Below are positions 44,241-53,994 of a DNA stretch of 64,000 nt, one piece after another. The notes below the pieces were generated by a model that was given only the letters and a program-made list of their open reading frames with translations, made no database searches and was not told the origin of the DNA. Positions within the stretch are counted from its first letter, which is position 1, and every line of letters begins with the position of its first letter. The stretch comes from Dokdonella fugitiva (GTDB lineage Bacteria; Pseudomonadota; Gammaproteobacteria; Xanthomonadales; Rhodanobacteraceae), in assembly GCF_014138265.1 (NCBI RefSeq), contig NZ_JACGXL010000002.1, positions 248,001-312,000 of the forward strand. Direction: 5' to 3'. A program made the translations under genes and the position numbers.

Positions 44241-45479
44241 ATGTCCGTTGCCCGCTCGACCTGTCGCCCGATCGCCGCCGCCCTGCTGCTCGCCTTCGGC
44301 CATGCCGGCGCGGCCGCGATCATCGACGTGGACGTCGGTGGCGACGTGCACGTTTCCGGGCACTGCACGCTGCGCGAAGCGATCGCCGCCTCGAACACGC
44401 ACGCGAGCCCGGCCGACACGAAGTGCAGGGCAGGCAGCGACGGCGGCAACACGATCGCGATCCCGCCCGCGCTGGCGCCGATCGAGCTCGGCGGTGCGCC
44501 GCTCGATATTGCCGACGCCGGCGGTGAAACGACGATCCGCTCGGCCGTCAGCGGTGTGCGCGTGGACGTACGGCGGGTGTCCGGTTCCGGCTCGGTGTTC
44601 AGCGCGAGCCGGCCGGTCGCGTTCGAGGACGTGGCGATCTCGGGCGGCCACGGCGACATGGCAGGCGGCGGCATTTCCGCCGGCGCCACGACCGTTTCGC
44701 TGACGCGCAGCCGCGTATCGGACAACTGGTCGAACTACTTCGGTGGCGGCATCCTCGTCACCGACGGCAGCACGCTGACCCTCGTCGACAGCACCGTGTC
44801 GGACAACGCCACCGGCGACCTGGGCCTCGGCGGCGGCATCGCCGCGGACGACGCCTCGACGATCGTCCTCACGGGCAGCACGGTGTCGGGCAATACGTCG
44901 GGCGACGGCGGCGGCGTGTTCGCGTGGCGAGGGACGGTCAGCCTGAGGAACAGCACCGTGTCCGGCAACACCGCGACCGGCCAGGGCGGGGGCATCGCGA
45001 CGTACCAGGTCGACGGGCTCGACCTGATCCAGAGCACGATCACCGCCAACACCGCATCGGTGGGTGCCGGCATCCGACTCTACAGCCGCGCCGCGCTCGG
45101 CACGTCGGTGACCGCCTTCGGCAGCCTGCTCGCGGGCAACACCGGTTCGCCGGACATCGAGCACGCGAACGGCGCGGACGACGCCATCACCGGCGACCAC
45201 AACCTGATCGGCACGATCAGCGCGCACATCGCGTATCCGTCCGACACGCTGAGCTGCGACCCGCGTCTGCAGCCCCTCGCCGGCAACGGCGGTCCGACCG
45301 CGACGCACGCGCTCGCCGCTGACTCGTGCGCGCGCGACGCCGGCGGGTTCATGGCGTGGAGCAACTACGACCAGCGCGGCGAGGGCCATCCGCGATTCGT
45401 CGGCGATGCGATCGACATCGGAGCGTACGAGTACGCCGCCGCCGACACCGACCGCCTCTTCGCCGACGGCTTCGATTGA
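44241..45479 (+). CDS. secreted CSLREA-domain beta-helix protein with GFD tail
   Basis: 412 aa. Signal peptide (about 1-25), then the CSLREA-type N-terminal signature GHCTLREAIAASN (about 41-53). A right-handed parallel beta-helix follows with repeated SxxSDN and SGNTSGDGGGV motifs (about 120-330), and then the Asp/Cys-rich choice-of-anchor region (DHNLIGT, DTLSCDPRLQPLAGNGGPTA, DIGAYEY). The last residues are DTDRLFADGFD, the tail also found on the 1150-aa and cupredoxin proteins here. It is an extracellular adhesin or surface structure; no catalytic motif is evident. Start ATG at 44241. Confidence 0.8.
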   Translation: MSVARSTCRPIAAALLLAFGHAGAAAIIDVDVGGDVHVSGHCTLREAIAASNTHASPADTKCRAGSDGGNTIAIPPALAPIELGGAPLDIADAGGETTIRSAVSGVRVDVRRVSGSGSVFSASRPVAFEDVAISGGHGDMAGGGISAGATTVSLTRSRVSDNWSNYFGGGILVTDGSTLTLVDSTVSDNATGDLGLGGGIAADDASTIVLTGSTVSGNTSGDGGGVFAWRGTVSLRNSTVSGNTATGQGGGIATYQVDGLDLIQSTITANTASVGAGIRLYSRAALGTSVTAFGSLLAGNTGSPDIEHANGADDAITGDHNLIGTISAHIAYPSDTLSCDPRLQPLAGNGGPTATHALAADSCARDAGGFMAWSNYDQRGEGHPRFVGDAIDIGAYEYAAADTDRLFADGFD

Positions 45480-45483
45480 CGCG

Positions 45484-46335
45484 TCATCCGCACGCCTGCA
45501 ACGCGCCGAGCACCGCGGCGCAATCGGCCTCGATCTTCAGCGACAGCAGGTCGTCCGCGCGCGTACGGCCGAGGTTGAGCGCGGCGATCGGCTTGCGCGC
45601 CCGTTCCGCCGCGCGCGCGAAGCGGTAGCCCGAGTAGACCATCAGCGAGGAGCCGACGACGAGCATCGCGTCGGCGGCTTCGAGCGCCTGCGTCGCGCGC
45701 TCGACGCGCTCGCGCGGCACGTTCTCGCCGAAGAACACCACGTCGGGCTTGAGCAGGCCACCGCAGCTGTCGCAGTCGGGCACGACGAAGCGCTCGAAGG
45801 CGAGACCCTCGAGATCGGCGTCGCCGTCGGGCGCGTCGAGTGCGTCGAAAGAGAGCCATTCCGGATTGCGCCGTTCGAGTTCCTGCTGGAACTGCGCACG
45901 CGGCGTGCGGCGCTCGCAGCCGAGGCAACGCACGCGATCGAGCCGGCCGTGCAGGTCGACCACCGCTGCGTGACCCGCTGCCTGGTGCAGCCCGTCGACG
46001 TTCTGCGTGACGAGCAGCGCGATGCGTCCGTCGCGCTCGAGCGCCGCCAGAGCGCGGTGCGCCGCATTCGGGCGCGCGACACCGAAGCGGCGCCAGCCGA
46101 CGAGGCTGCGCGCCCAGTAGCGCGAGCGCGCGAGCGCGTCGCCGACGAACGCCTGCAAGGTGATCGGCGGCGTGCGCTTCCAACCGCCGTCGCGGTCGCG
46201 ATAGTCGGGGATGCCCGACGCCGTGCTGATGCCTGCTCCGCCGAGCACGAACAGGCGAGCATGCGCTTCGATGAAACCGGCGAGGCGCGCGGCGGCGTCG
46301 GCGAGCGCGGCCGACGCCTCGGGAACGGCGTTCAT
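45484..46335 (-). CDS. SIR2-family NAD-dependent deacylase (sirtuin)
   Basis: 283 aa. NAD loop [14 protein letters not shown] (33-46), TQNVDGLH (110-117), catalytic His129 in VVDLHG, zinc cysteines C137/C140 and C188/C191, PDVVFFGE and [11 protein letters not shown]. The SIRT4-like (class II) N-terminal motif and spacing differ from short CobB, so the preferred acyl group (for example lipoyl or glutaryl) is uncertain. Ends 5 bases after the beta-helix gene's stop; divergent from tdk. Confidence 0.9.
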   Translation of the reverse strand: MNAVPEASAALADAAARLAGFIEAHARLFVLGGAGISTASGIPDYRDRDGGWKRTPPITLQAFVGDALARSRYWARSLVGWRRFGVARPNAAHRALAALERDGRIALLVTQNVDGLHQAAGHAAVVDLHGRLDRVRCLGCERRTPRAQFQQELERRNPEWLSFDALDAPDGDADLEGLAFERFVVPDCDSCGGLLKPDVVFFGENVPRERVERATQALEAADAMLVVGSSLMVYSGYRFARAAERARKPIAALNLGRTRADDLLSLKIEADCAAVLGALQACG

Positions 46336-46418
46336 GCGCGCATTCTCGCGCGTTCCCCGCGCGGATGCAGCCGTCGCGGGTATGCTGTGCGCCCGCTCCG
46401 CGTCCCGCGTCCCGACCG

Positions 46419-47060
46419 ATGGCCAAACTGTATTTCTACTACTCGGCGATGAATGCCGGAAAGACCACCACCCTGCTGCAGAGCGCGTACAACTACCACG
46501 AGCGCGGCATGCGCACGCTGATCCTCACGCCGCAGCTCGATACGCGCGTGGGCGAAGGCGTGGTCGCCTCGCGCATCGGCCTGCGCGCGAACGCGCGCCG
46601 CTTCACGCGCGAGGACGACCTGCTCGCGCTCGCGCAGGCGGACATCGGTGCGCGCGGCAAGCTCGACTGCGTGCTCGTCGACGAGGCGCAGTTCCTGTCG
46701 AAGGCGCAGGCCTGGCAGCTCAGCGACATCGTCGACGTGATCGGCATCCCGGTGCTCGCCTACGGCCTGCGCACGGACTTCCGCGGCGAACTGTTCGAAG
46801 GCAGCCAGTACCTGCTCGCCTGGGCCGACAATCTCATCGAGATCAAGACGATCTGCCACACCGGGCGCAAGGCGACGATGGTCGTGCGCGTCGACGGGCA
46901 CGGCCGCGCGGTCACCGACGGCCCGCAGGTCGAGATCGGCGGCAACGATCGCTACGTCTCGGTCAGCCGTGCCGAATTCAAGAAGATCATGGCCGGCGAG
47001 AGCACGGTCGAACTGCAACAGCCGGTGCTGCCGCTCGACCATCCGCGCGAGCCGGCCTGA
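46419..47060 (+). CDS. tdk: thymidine kinase
   Basis: 213 aa. P-loop [11 protein letters not shown] (11-21), catalytic VLVDEAQFL, and [12 protein letters not shown]. It phosphorylates thymidine in the salvage pathway. Compared with E. coli Tdk, the structural zinc site has lost three of four ligands: ICHTG has Thr where ICHCG has Cys, and VSVSRAEFK has Ser and Ala-Glu where VSVCRKHYK has Cys and His. ATG at 46419 begins MAKLYFYYS. Confidence 0.92.
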   Translation: MAKLYFYYSAMNAGKTTTLLQSAYNYHERGMRTLILTPQLDTRVGEGVVASRIGLRANARRFTREDDLLALAQADIGARGKLDCVLVDEAQFLSKAQAWQLSDIVDVIGIPVLAYGLRTDFRGELFEGSQYLLAWADNLIEIKTICHTGRKATMVVRVDGHGRAVTDGPQVEIGGNDRYVSVSRAEFKKIMAGESTVELQQPVLPLDHPREPA

Positions 47061-47093
47061 GCCGGGAAGCGCACGCGACGCGAGCGCGCTCGC

Positions 47094-48104
47094 TCAGCGC
47101 GCCGGTGCCGCGGCGCCTCGCTGCAACGCCTTGCGGATCGCCTCGACGACCGCATCCGGCCGGTCGAACTGCACGTCGTGCGAGGAATGCGCGACCGCGA
47201 CGACCTCGCCGCGCGTCGAAGTCGCCGCGAGCGCCGCCTGGGTTTTCCGGCGCGTCGGTTCGAGCACCTTGCGGTCGTCCGGCGAGGCGTCGTCGAACGG
47301 CGCGTCCGGCTGCAGCACGATCAGCGGCATCGCGCCGTGCGATTCCCGCGGCGAAACCGCCTGCTTGTAGAGCGCGTTGCTCGTTTCGTGCATCGATATC
47401 AGCGTGCGCCAGAACACCGGCTGCGCCTTGTACGCATGTTGCGCGGCGTTCAGCGCATCGCTGAAGCGCGGATCCGGACCGCGCAGGCAGCGCTGCAGCT
47501 CCGGCGGCGGCGATGCGTCGAGCTCGTGCTTTTCGGCACCGCGTTCGCAGATGCGGTAGTAGGCGAGGCCTTGCGCCGTCTGCTCGTCTTCGGACTGCTG
47601 CCATGCCGGCGAGAACTCCGCGACGTGCTGCGGCGGCGGATCGACGAGCACGAGCGCCGCGACGTCGGCGGGATGCCGGTCGGCGTAGCGACGCGCGATG
47701 TTGGTGCCGTACGAATGGCCGACGAGCACGATCGGCGTGGCGAGGTGCGCCGCATGCACCAGCGCGTGCAGGTCGGCCGCGTACGCGTCGATGTCGCGCG
47801 GCAGCGGTCCGCCGTCGCTGAAGCCGTAGGCCGCGCGATCGTAGGCGCACGCATGCGCGAACTTCGCGACGTCGGGTTGCACCTTCGACCACGCCATCGA
47901 ATCCGCGGTGGCGCCGCTTTCCAGCAGCACGGTCGGGCCGCTGCCGGAACAGCGCAGGTTCAACGCACGCCCGCCGATGTCGACGCGCGTGCCCGGCTTC
48001 GCATAGGCGTCGAGCGCCGCGTCGGGCCGGTCCGCCGCGTCGGCACGCGCGAAGGACACGGCGAGGATGCAGCAGCGCCACAGCGTGCGCGACGAGCGAA
48101 TCAC
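47094..48104 (-). CDS. exported alpha/beta hydrolase
   Basis: 336 aa from the GTG at 48104. A signal peptide (V-I-R-S-S-R-T, then TLWRCCILAVSFARADA) precedes an alpha/beta-hydrolase: VLLESGATADS, nucleophile elbow VLVGHSYGTNIA, Asp in LQPDAPFDD region and His in AHSSHDVQFD. Exported esterase or lipase-like enzyme. An in-frame extension to 48143 exists. Neighbours are mutM upstream (88 bases) and tdk convergent. Confidence 0.8.
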   Translation of the reverse strand: MIRSSRTLWRCCILAVSFARADAADRPDAALDAYAKPGTRVDIGGRALNLRCSGSGPTVLLESGATADSMAWSKVQPDVAKFAHACAYDRAAYGFSDGGPLPRDIDAYAADLHALVHAAHLATPIVLVGHSYGTNIARRYADRHPADVAALVLVDPPPQHVAEFSPAWQQSEDEQTAQGLAYYRICERGAEKHELDASPPPELQRCLRGPDPRFSDALNAAQHAYKAQPVFWRTLISMHETSNALYKQAVSPRESHGAMPLIVLQPDAPFDDASPDDRKVLEPTRRKTQAALAATSTRGEVVAVAHSSHDVQFDRPDAVVEAIRKALQRGAAAPAR

Positions 48105-48192
48105 GCGACCCCCGGGGTCCAGGCGGAAACACAGTCTGGCCAACCGGCCGTTGCAATTGTTGCGCGCTCGCGGAACGCGTCGACGCGCACGT

Positions 48193-49005
48193 TCAACGCT
48201 GGCAGCGCGGGCAATGGAAGGTCGAGCGCTGGCCGATCACGCTCGCACGGATCGGCGTGCCACAGACGCGGCACGGCTCTCCCGCGCGACCGTAGACCGC
48301 GAGTTCCTGCTCGAAGTAGCCGGGCGTGCCGTCCGGGCTGATGAAGTCGCGCAAGGTGGTGCCGCCGCGGCGAATCGCGTAGGCAAGGATGCGCTTCACC
48401 TCCGCGGCGAGCCGCACGTAACGCTCGCGCGAGACGCTGCCGGCCGCGCGCTTGGGATGGATGCCCGCGGCAAACAGCGCTTCGCTCGCGTAGATGTTGC
48501 CGACGCCGACGACGATGGCCTGGTCCATGAGGAACAGCTTGACCGCCGCGGCGCGACCGCGCGAGCGCGTCCACAGGTAGTCGCCATCGAAGGTGTCGGA
48601 CAGCGGCTCGGGGCCGAGGCCCGCGAGCAGTTCGTGCGTTTCGCCGCGCGGCTGCCAGAGCTGCGAACCGAAGCGGCGCGGATCCGTGTAGCGCAGCACG
48701 TGGCCTGAATCGAGGTGCCAGTCGACGTGGTCGTGCAGCCCGACCGGCGTCGCCGCGGGCAGTACCCGCAACGATCCGGACATGCCCAGGTGCAGCAACG
48801 CGCTGCCCGGCTCGGTGTGCACGAGCAGGTACTTCGCGCGCCGCTCGATCGCCTCGATGCGTTGCCCCGGCAACTGCGTGCGCAACTCGCGCGGGATCGG
48901 CCAGCGCAGGCGAGGCTGGCGGATGTCGAGCGCGACGACGCGGCGACCGACGAGGTGCGGTGCAAGGCCGCGGCGCGTCGTTTCGACTTCGGGCAGCTCC
49001 GGCAC
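48193..49005 (-). CDS. mutM: formamidopyrimidine-DNA glycosylase
   Basis: 270 aa, the usual Fpg length. After the initiator (GTG at 49005) the catalytic Pro2-Glu3 occur in [13 protein letters not shown]. Further: the Lys in [32 protein letters not shown] and a C-terminal zinc finger CRVCGTPI...HCPRCQR. It removes 8-oxoguanine and formamidopyrimidines from DNA. It is the last gene of the minus-strand operon with the gld-like ABC genes: the preceding stop is 4 bases from this GTG. Confidence 0.95.
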   Translation of the reverse strand: MPELPEVETTRRGLAPHLVGRRVVALDIRQPRLRWPIPRELRTQLPGQRIEAIERRAKYLLVHTEPGSALLHLGMSGSLRVLPAATPVGLHDHVDWHLDSGHVLRYTDPRRFGSQLWQPRGETHELLAGLGPEPLSDTFDGDYLWTRSRGRAAAVKLFLMDQAIVVGVGNIYASEALFAAGIHPKRAAGSVSRERYVRLAAEVKRILAYAIRRGGTTLRDFISPDGTPGYFEQELAVYGRAGEPCRVCGTPIRASVIGQRSTFHCPRCQR

Positions 49006-49009
49006 GTGC

Positions 49010-49501
49010 CTAGTCCTTCTTCGCCGCGATGGCGCTCGTGAACAGCAGCGCGCTGAAGCGGTCGGGCACCAGCGCGATGGTATCGCCGACCGCGACGTAG
49101 CGATCGCCGCGGATCGCATCGGTACCGCCGAAGCGCAGTTCCGTGTCGTCGATGCGCAAGGTCGCAAGCGGCGGCACGAGCCCGACCTTCGCCGCTTCGA
49201 GATCGGCCGCGGCGTGGCGGAAGCGCACGGGCGCGTGCGCGATCGCGAGCAGGCGCGCGACCATCGCGTCGTCGGCGGGCGCATCCGGGTCGCGCTGGCG
49301 CCAGTGCGCGTCGACCTTCTCGTAGTGGCGCGCGGTGCAGCCTGCGCAGGTGACGTCGATGCGCTTCGCCGCCGCGGGATCGAGCGTCGTCAGCGGGTCG
49401 AGCGCGAGCGCGCGCTCGTGGCGCAGCTCGGCGAACACGGCCGCGCCGAGTACGGCGGTCGCAGCGATAAGGAACACGAGGGTGCGCGTGCGTCGCCTCA
49501 T
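49010..49501 (-). CDS. single-pass exported protein, DUF4340-like
   Basis: 163 aa. A membrane anchor ([20 protein letters not shown]) is followed by a periplasmic domain with CAGC, a segment [19 protein letters not shown] and [18 protein letters not shown], similar to the DUF4340 proteins that follow GldG-like genes. In the same operon as the GldAFG-like ABC transporter. Function is unknown; a transporter accessory role is inferred. Confidence 0.7.
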   Translation of the reverse strand: MRRRTRTLVFLIAATAVLGAAVFAELRHERALALDPLTTLDPAAAKRIDVTCAGCTARHYEKVDAHWRQRDPDAPADDAMVARLLAIAHAPVRFRHAAADLEAAKVGLVPPLATLRIDDTELRFGGTDAIRGDRYVAVGDTIALVPDRFSALLFTSAIAAKKD

Positions 49502-49547
49502 CGACGCAGCCTAGCAGGTCGCGCGCACGCGATCGCGTCGCCTGCGC

Positions 49548-50897
49548 TCAACGGCGCCGGCGACGCCACCAGATGAGCACGCCCGTCGCCGCGAGCAGCA
49601 GCGGCAGCGCGACGAGGAACAGCAGCGCGAGCCCGGTCAGCGCGCCCTGCGAGAGCGCGAGTTCGCGGTCCGGCGCGCTGCGGTCGGGCACCGCGATCTG
49701 GGCGTCGTCGCCGAGCAGCCAGTCGAACACGCGCTGGCCGAACTCGCGGTTGCCGCCGTTGCCGAGGTAGCTGTTGGAGAGGAAGTCGCCGTCGCCGACG
49801 ACGACGATGCGCTGTTCGCGCTTGTCCGGTCGCGGCGACACGCGGCTCAATGCGAACGCGAGGTCGAGCGGCCCGGGAATCTCGCCCGCGTCGGCGTCCT
49901 GGCGGACCGTGTCGGCGTTCTCGCCCGCCTTCGGGATGTGGCCGGTTTCGTTCCACGATTTCGCGCTCGAGCGCAGCAGCGGCTGCACCGCCCAGCGCGT
50001 GTCGCTGAGCTTCGCCAGTGCGACCGGCTGCGGCAGCAGCGTGGTGAGGGCGAAGTCCTTCGTGAGCGGCGACGGTGGATATGTGTTGATGGCGACGAAA
50101 CTCGGATCCTGCAGGCCGAATGCCTGGCCGTTGCCGTCGACGACGACGCCGGGCAGCACGCGCACGCCGAGCGTGCCGGCGAGTTCATCGAGGCCCGCGT
50201 CTTCGTCCGGTTCGGTGAGCCAGAGCAGCGCGCCGCCGCCGTCGACGTAGGCGACCAATGCGGCGACGAGCGCCGGGGCGAGCTTCACCTGCGGATCGGC
50301 GACGACGACGAGGTCGGCGTTGTCGGGCACCTTGCCCGTGCTCGCGAGCGGCAGTGGTACCGCGCGCACGCCGCGGCTGGCGAGGTTGGCGACGAACGAG
50401 CCGAGGTCCGCGTTCGCCTTGCCGAGCGGCTGCCGCTCGCCGTCGCCCTCGAGGAACGCGACGATGCGCTCGCGCGTGCGCGACAGGCGCAGCAGCGCGC
50501 TCGAGAACTCGCTTTCGCCGAGCACCTTGAGGCGCTCGCTGCGCTCGCGGTAGCGCAGCTCGAGTTCGCCGTCGACGCTGACGCCGGCCGCGCGCATCGC
50601 GCCGGGATCGGCGTCGGGATCGACGAAGCGCAGCGTGAGATCGGGCTTGGCACGCCGGTAGCGATCGACGAAGTCGCCGACGACCGCGCGCAGGCCGCCC
50701 TGGCGGCTCGCGTAGCTCGTCACCTCGACCGGGCCGTCGAGTGTCTTGAGCAACGCGATCGAGTCGGCGCCGAGGCTCGCGCCGTGGCCGTGGCTCCAGT
50801 CGCTCGAGAAGCCGAAGCGCGTGCCGAGGAATGCGAGCAGCGCCGCGAGCAGCAGCACGAACAGCACGTACAGCGCGTTGCCGAAACGCTCGCGCAT
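49548..50897 (-). CDS. GldG-like ABC-associated protein
   Basis: 449 aa. Membrane anchors at both ends: an N-terminal helix (NALYVLFVLLLAALLAFLGT) and a C-terminal helix (LTGLALLFLVALPLLLAATG) with basic tail. The periplasmic region has a GldG-type fold: VTSYASRQGGLRAVVGDFVDRYR, LTEPDEDAG, VVVVGDGDFLSNSYLGNGGNR. GldG, with GldA and GldF, forms the ABC complex of gliding bacteria; homologues in non-gliders have unknown roles. The ATG shares one base with the permease stop. Confidence 0.82.
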   Translation of the reverse strand: MRERFGNALYVLFVLLLAALLAFLGTRFGFSSDWSHGHGASLGADSIALLKTLDGPVEVTSYASRQGGLRAVVGDFVDRYRRAKPDLTLRFVDPDADPGAMRAAGVSVDGELELRYRERSERLKVLGESEFSSALLRLSRTRERIVAFLEGDGERQPLGKANADLGSFVANLASRGVRAVPLPLASTGKVPDNADLVVVADPQVKLAPALVAALVAYVDGGGALLWLTEPDEDAGLDELAGTLGVRVLPGVVVDGNGQAFGLQDPSFVAINTYPPSPLTKDFALTTLLPQPVALAKLSDTRWAVQPLLRSSAKSWNETGHIPKAGENADTVRQDADAGEIPGPLDLAFALSRVSPRPDKREQRIVVVGDGDFLSNSYLGNGGNREFGQRVFDWLLGDDAQIAVPDRSAPDRELALSQGALTGLALLFLVALPLLLAATGVLIWWRRRRR

Positions 50898-51658
50898 CAG
50901 TCGGCGCTCCCGCGCAGCGTGTCGAGGCGACGCGTCGCGAGCGCGAGCGCGAGCGCGGCGGCGAGCACGAAGTAGACGATGTCGACGCTCGCGACGATGC
51001 CGCGGAAGAACGGCTCGAGGTGTGTCGGCAACGCGAGGTAGTTGATGCCGGAGTTGGAAACGCCCTGCAGGCGCGCACCCGCGTCGACGACCGCGAGCAA
51101 CGCGGACAACGCGAACGCGGCCGCCGCGGCCAGCGCGGGCTGCGAGGCCCAGGCCGAGCACACGAGGCCGATGCCGGTCAGCGCTCCCGCGAACAGCGCG
51201 AGGCCGAGCAGCGCCGCGGCGATCTTGCCGAGGTCGAGCGTGGTGCCCGCGGCGAGCGCGAGCGGCATCACCGCGACGAGCGCGACCAGCACGAGCACGT
51301 AACCGAACGCGCCGACGAACTTTCCGAGCACGATGCGCAGGTTGCCGACGCCGCTCGCGAGCAGCAGCGGCAAGGTCGCGGCGCGCCGTTCGCCCGCGAA
51401 CGCGCGCATCGTCACGAGCGGCACCAGCGGCAGCAGCAGGTTCGACAGGCTGCGCAGCAGCGGTATCGCGACGAGATCGGTCACGCCGGGCGCGTCCTTG
51501 AGGCCGCCGAGCTTCGGCGCGAGGTCGACGAATGCCTGCAGCGCGAGCAGGAACTGCCACGCCATGAACGCGAGCACGACCGCCGCGAGCGTCCACGCGA
51601 ACGGCTGCGCGCGCAGGCGCCGCCACTCGTGCGCCGCGATGAGCAGCGTCGCGTTCAT
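50897..51658 (-). CDS. ABC transporter permease, GldF-like
   Basis: 253 aa. Six predicted helices starting AWTLAAVVLAFMAWQFLLAL; also LLLPLVPLVTMRAFAGERRAATLPLLLAS, typical of ABC-2 permeases. The gene starts with ATG at 51658 in a 4-base overlap with the ATPase stop, and its own stop touches the GldG-like start. Confidence 0.87.
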   Translation of the reverse strand: MNATLLIAAHEWRRLRAQPFAWTLAAVVLAFMAWQFLLALQAFVDLAPKLGGLKDAPGVTDLVAIPLLRSLSNLLLPLVPLVTMRAFAGERRAATLPLLLASGVGNLRIVLGKFVGAFGYVLVLVALVAVMPLALAAGTTLDLGKIAAALLGLALFAGALTGIGLVCSAWASQPALAAAAAFALSALLAVVDAGARLQGVSNSGINYLALPTHLEPFFRGIVASVDIVYFVLAAALALALATRRLDTLRGSAD

Positions 51659-52587
51659 GCGACCGCGGCCGGTGCGTCGCTCGCGGCGATCGCGAGGAAG
51701 GTCGATTCGAGCGGCAGCGCGTCGGCGCCGAGCGCGGTGAGGCCGAAGCCGTGCGCGACGACCGCGGCGGCGAACGCGTCGATCGCGCTGCCGGGCGCGA
51801 GTTCGACGCGCCAGTGGCCGAGGTCGAGCGGCTCGGCCGCGACGACCATCGGCAACGCGCGCCAGTCGTCCGCGCGCAACGCGCGCGCGACACCGACGCG
51901 CAGCGAGGTCGTCGCCGACGCGTGCACCTCGCCTGCGTGGCGCAGTTCGCCGCGATGCAGGATCGCGACGCGGTCGCAGCACGCGGACACGTCGGGCAGC
52001 ACGTGCGTCGACAGCACGACCGCGTGCTCGCGGCCGAGGCCGCGCACGAGTTCGCGCAGCCGGAGCGCCTGCACCGGGTCGAAGCCCGAGGCCGGTTCGT
52101 CGAGCACGATGAGTTCGGGTTCATGCACGATCGCCTGCGCGACGCCGACGCGCTGACGGTACCCTTTCGACAGCGTACCGAGCGGGCGGCGGCGCATCTC
52201 GCCGAGCTCGCAGCGCTCGATCGCGCGCGCGACCGCGGTGGTGACCGCGCCGCGCGCTACGCCGTGCAGGCGCGCACAGAAGCGCAGGTACTCCTCGGCA
52301 TCGAGTTCGACGTGCAGCGGCGGCGTCTCGGGCAGATAGCCGATGCGCCGGCGCGCGAGTTCGGGGTGTTCGTAGAGATCCTCGCCGCCCAACCGTACGC
52401 TGCCGGATGTCGGCGCGAGCACGCCCGCGATCATCCGCAACGTCGTCGTCTTGCCGGCGCCGTTGACGCCGAGCAGGCCGAGCACTTCGCCACGCGCGAG
52501 TTCGAGGTCGAGGTCGCGCACGACTGCGCGGCCGGCGAGCCGACGGCCGGCCTGGACGAGTGCGAGGGTGGGTGCAGGGGACGTCAC
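51655..52587 (-). CDS. ABC transporter ATP-binding protein, GldA-like
   Basis: 310 aa. Walker A LLGVNGAGKTTTLRM (38-52), signature LSKGYRQRVGVAQA, Walker B ELIVLDEPASGFDP, H-loop VVLSTHVLPD. The extra C-terminal domain of about 90 residues resembles other GldA-type ATPases. First gene of the operon with the permease, GldG-like protein, DUF4340-like protein and mutM. Substrate unknown. Confidence 0.9.
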   Translation of the reverse strand: MTSPAPTLALVQAGRRLAGRAVVRDLDLELARGEVLGLLGVNGAGKTTTLRMIAGVLAPTSGSVRLGGEDLYEHPELARRRIGYLPETPPLHVELDAEEYLRFCARLHGVARGAVTTAVARAIERCELGEMRRRPLGTLSKGYRQRVGVAQAIVHEPELIVLDEPASGFDPVQALRLRELVRGLGREHAVVLSTHVLPDVSACCDRVAILHRGELRHAGEVHASATTSLRVGVARALRADDWRALPMVVAAEPLDLGHWRVELAPGSAIDAFAAAVVAHGFGLTALGADALPLESTFLAIAASDAPAAVA

Positions 52588-52730
52588 GACGTTCGATTGT
52601 TAAGGTTTCGGCCCGCCGACGGCAAGCCTGAACGCGCGAAACCGCGTCGCAAACCTTGACGCAATCGCATGGCGACCCCACCCCGGTACGCGTATAGTCG
52701 ACTTCTCCTCCCGGGGTTCTTCGCAATTCC

Positions 52731-53936
52731 ATGTCCGACACACTGATTTCGCTGGCCGCCCGTGGCCTGACCCAGGCCAGCTGGGGCACCTGGATCGTCT
52801 ATCTGCTGGTCGTGACCCAGCTGACGATCTTCGCGGTCACGCTCTACCTGCATCGCAGCCAGACGCATCGCGGCGTCGACTTCCATCCGGTCGTCGCGCA
52901 TTTCTTCCGCTTCTGGTCGTGGATCAGCACCGGCATGGTCACGAAGGAATGGGTCGCGATCCATCGCAAGCACCACGCGAAGGTCGAGACCGAGGAAGAT
53001 CCGCACAGCCCGCAGATCTACGGCATCCGCAAGGTGTTCTGGGAAGGCGTCGAGCTGTACCGCGAGGCGAGCGAGAAGCGCGACGACATGGAGAAGTACG
53101 GTCGCGGCACGCCGGACGACTGGATCGAGCGCGTGCTGTACAGCGGCCACCCGTACTGGGGCCCGACTCTGATGGCGATCATCGACCTCGCGCTGTTCGG
53201 CGCGGTCGGCGGTGTGATCTGGGCACTGCAGATGGTGTGGATCCCGTTCTGGGCCGCCGGCTTCGTCAACGGCATCGGCCACTGGTGGGGCTACCGCAAC
53301 TTCGAATCCGCCGACACCTCGACGAACGTGTCGCCGTGGGGCGTGTGGATCGGCGGCGAGGAACTGCACAACAACCACCACGCGTTCCCGAGCTCGGCGA
53401 AGTTCGCGCTGCGCAAGTGGGAATTCGACATCGGCTGGGCGGCGATCCGCGGCTTCGAGATGCTCGGTCTCGCCAAGGTGCTGCGCGTCGCGCCGACGCT
53501 CGACGTCCGCCCGAACATGAACCTGCCCGACACCGAGACGGTGAAGGCGTTGCTGTCGCACCGCTTCCACGTCATGAGCGACTACTTCCGCGGCGTGATC
53601 GCGCCGACCCTGCGCGAGGAAGCCGCGAATGCGGGCGCCGGCATCAAGGCGCTGCCGCGCAAGCTGCGCAAGGCGCTCGGCAACGGCGGCCGCTGGCTCG
53701 ACGCGGCGTCGCGCGAGCGCATGACCGCATTCACCGAGAAGCATCCGCAGCTGCGCACCGTGTGCGAGTTCCGCGCACGCCTGGCCGAACTCACCGAGCG
53801 CAACGGCCGCAACGCGGAAGGCATGCTCGAGGGCGTGAAGGAGTGGTGCCGCGAGGCGGAACAGACCGGCATCCGCACGCTCGCCGATTTCGCCGCACGC
53901 CTCAAGGGCTATCGCCTCGCAGGCGAAGCCGCCTGA
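52731..53936 (+). CDS. acyl-CoA/acyl-lipid delta-9 desaturase
   Basis: 401 aa. The three membrane-desaturase His boxes are HRSQTH (41-46), HRKHH (78-82) and HNNHHAF (about 213), within two helical pairs (e.g. IVYLLVVTQLTIFAVTLYL, FVNGIGHWWGY). It places a cis double bond in acyl chains, probably at delta 9, to raise membrane fluidity. The TATAGT at 52693-52698 is a possible -10 for its promoter. A terminator follows at 53963. Confidence 0.92.
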   Translation: MSDTLISLAARGLTQASWGTWIVYLLVVTQLTIFAVTLYLHRSQTHRGVDFHPVVAHFFRFWSWISTGMVTKEWVAIHRKHHAKVETEEDPHSPQIYGIRKVFWEGVELYREASEKRDDMEKYGRGTPDDWIERVLYSGHPYWGPTLMAIIDLALFGAVGGVIWALQMVWIPFWAAGFVNGIGHWWGYRNFESADTSTNVSPWGVWIGGEELHNNHHAFPSSAKFALRKWEFDIGWAAIRGFEMLGLAKVLRVAPTLDVRPNMNLPDTETVKALLSHRFHVMSDYFRGVIAPTLREEAANAGAGIKALPRKLRKALGNGGRWLDAASRERMTAFTEKHPQLRTVCEFRARLAELTERNGRNAEGMLEGVKEWCREAEQTGIRTLADFAARLKGYRLAGEAA

Positions 53937-53962
53937 CGGCGATCCGCCGAGCTCTTCGAAGA

Positions 53963-53985
53963 AGCCCGCCGCGTGCGGGCTTTTT
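53963..53985 (+). terminator. intrinsic terminator of the desaturase gene
   Basis: AGCCCGC (53963-53969) pairs with GCGGGCT (53975-53981), 5-base loop, followed by TTTTC. It lies 27 bases after the desaturase stop. Confidence 0.85.
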
Positions 53986-53994
53986 CATGCGCGA

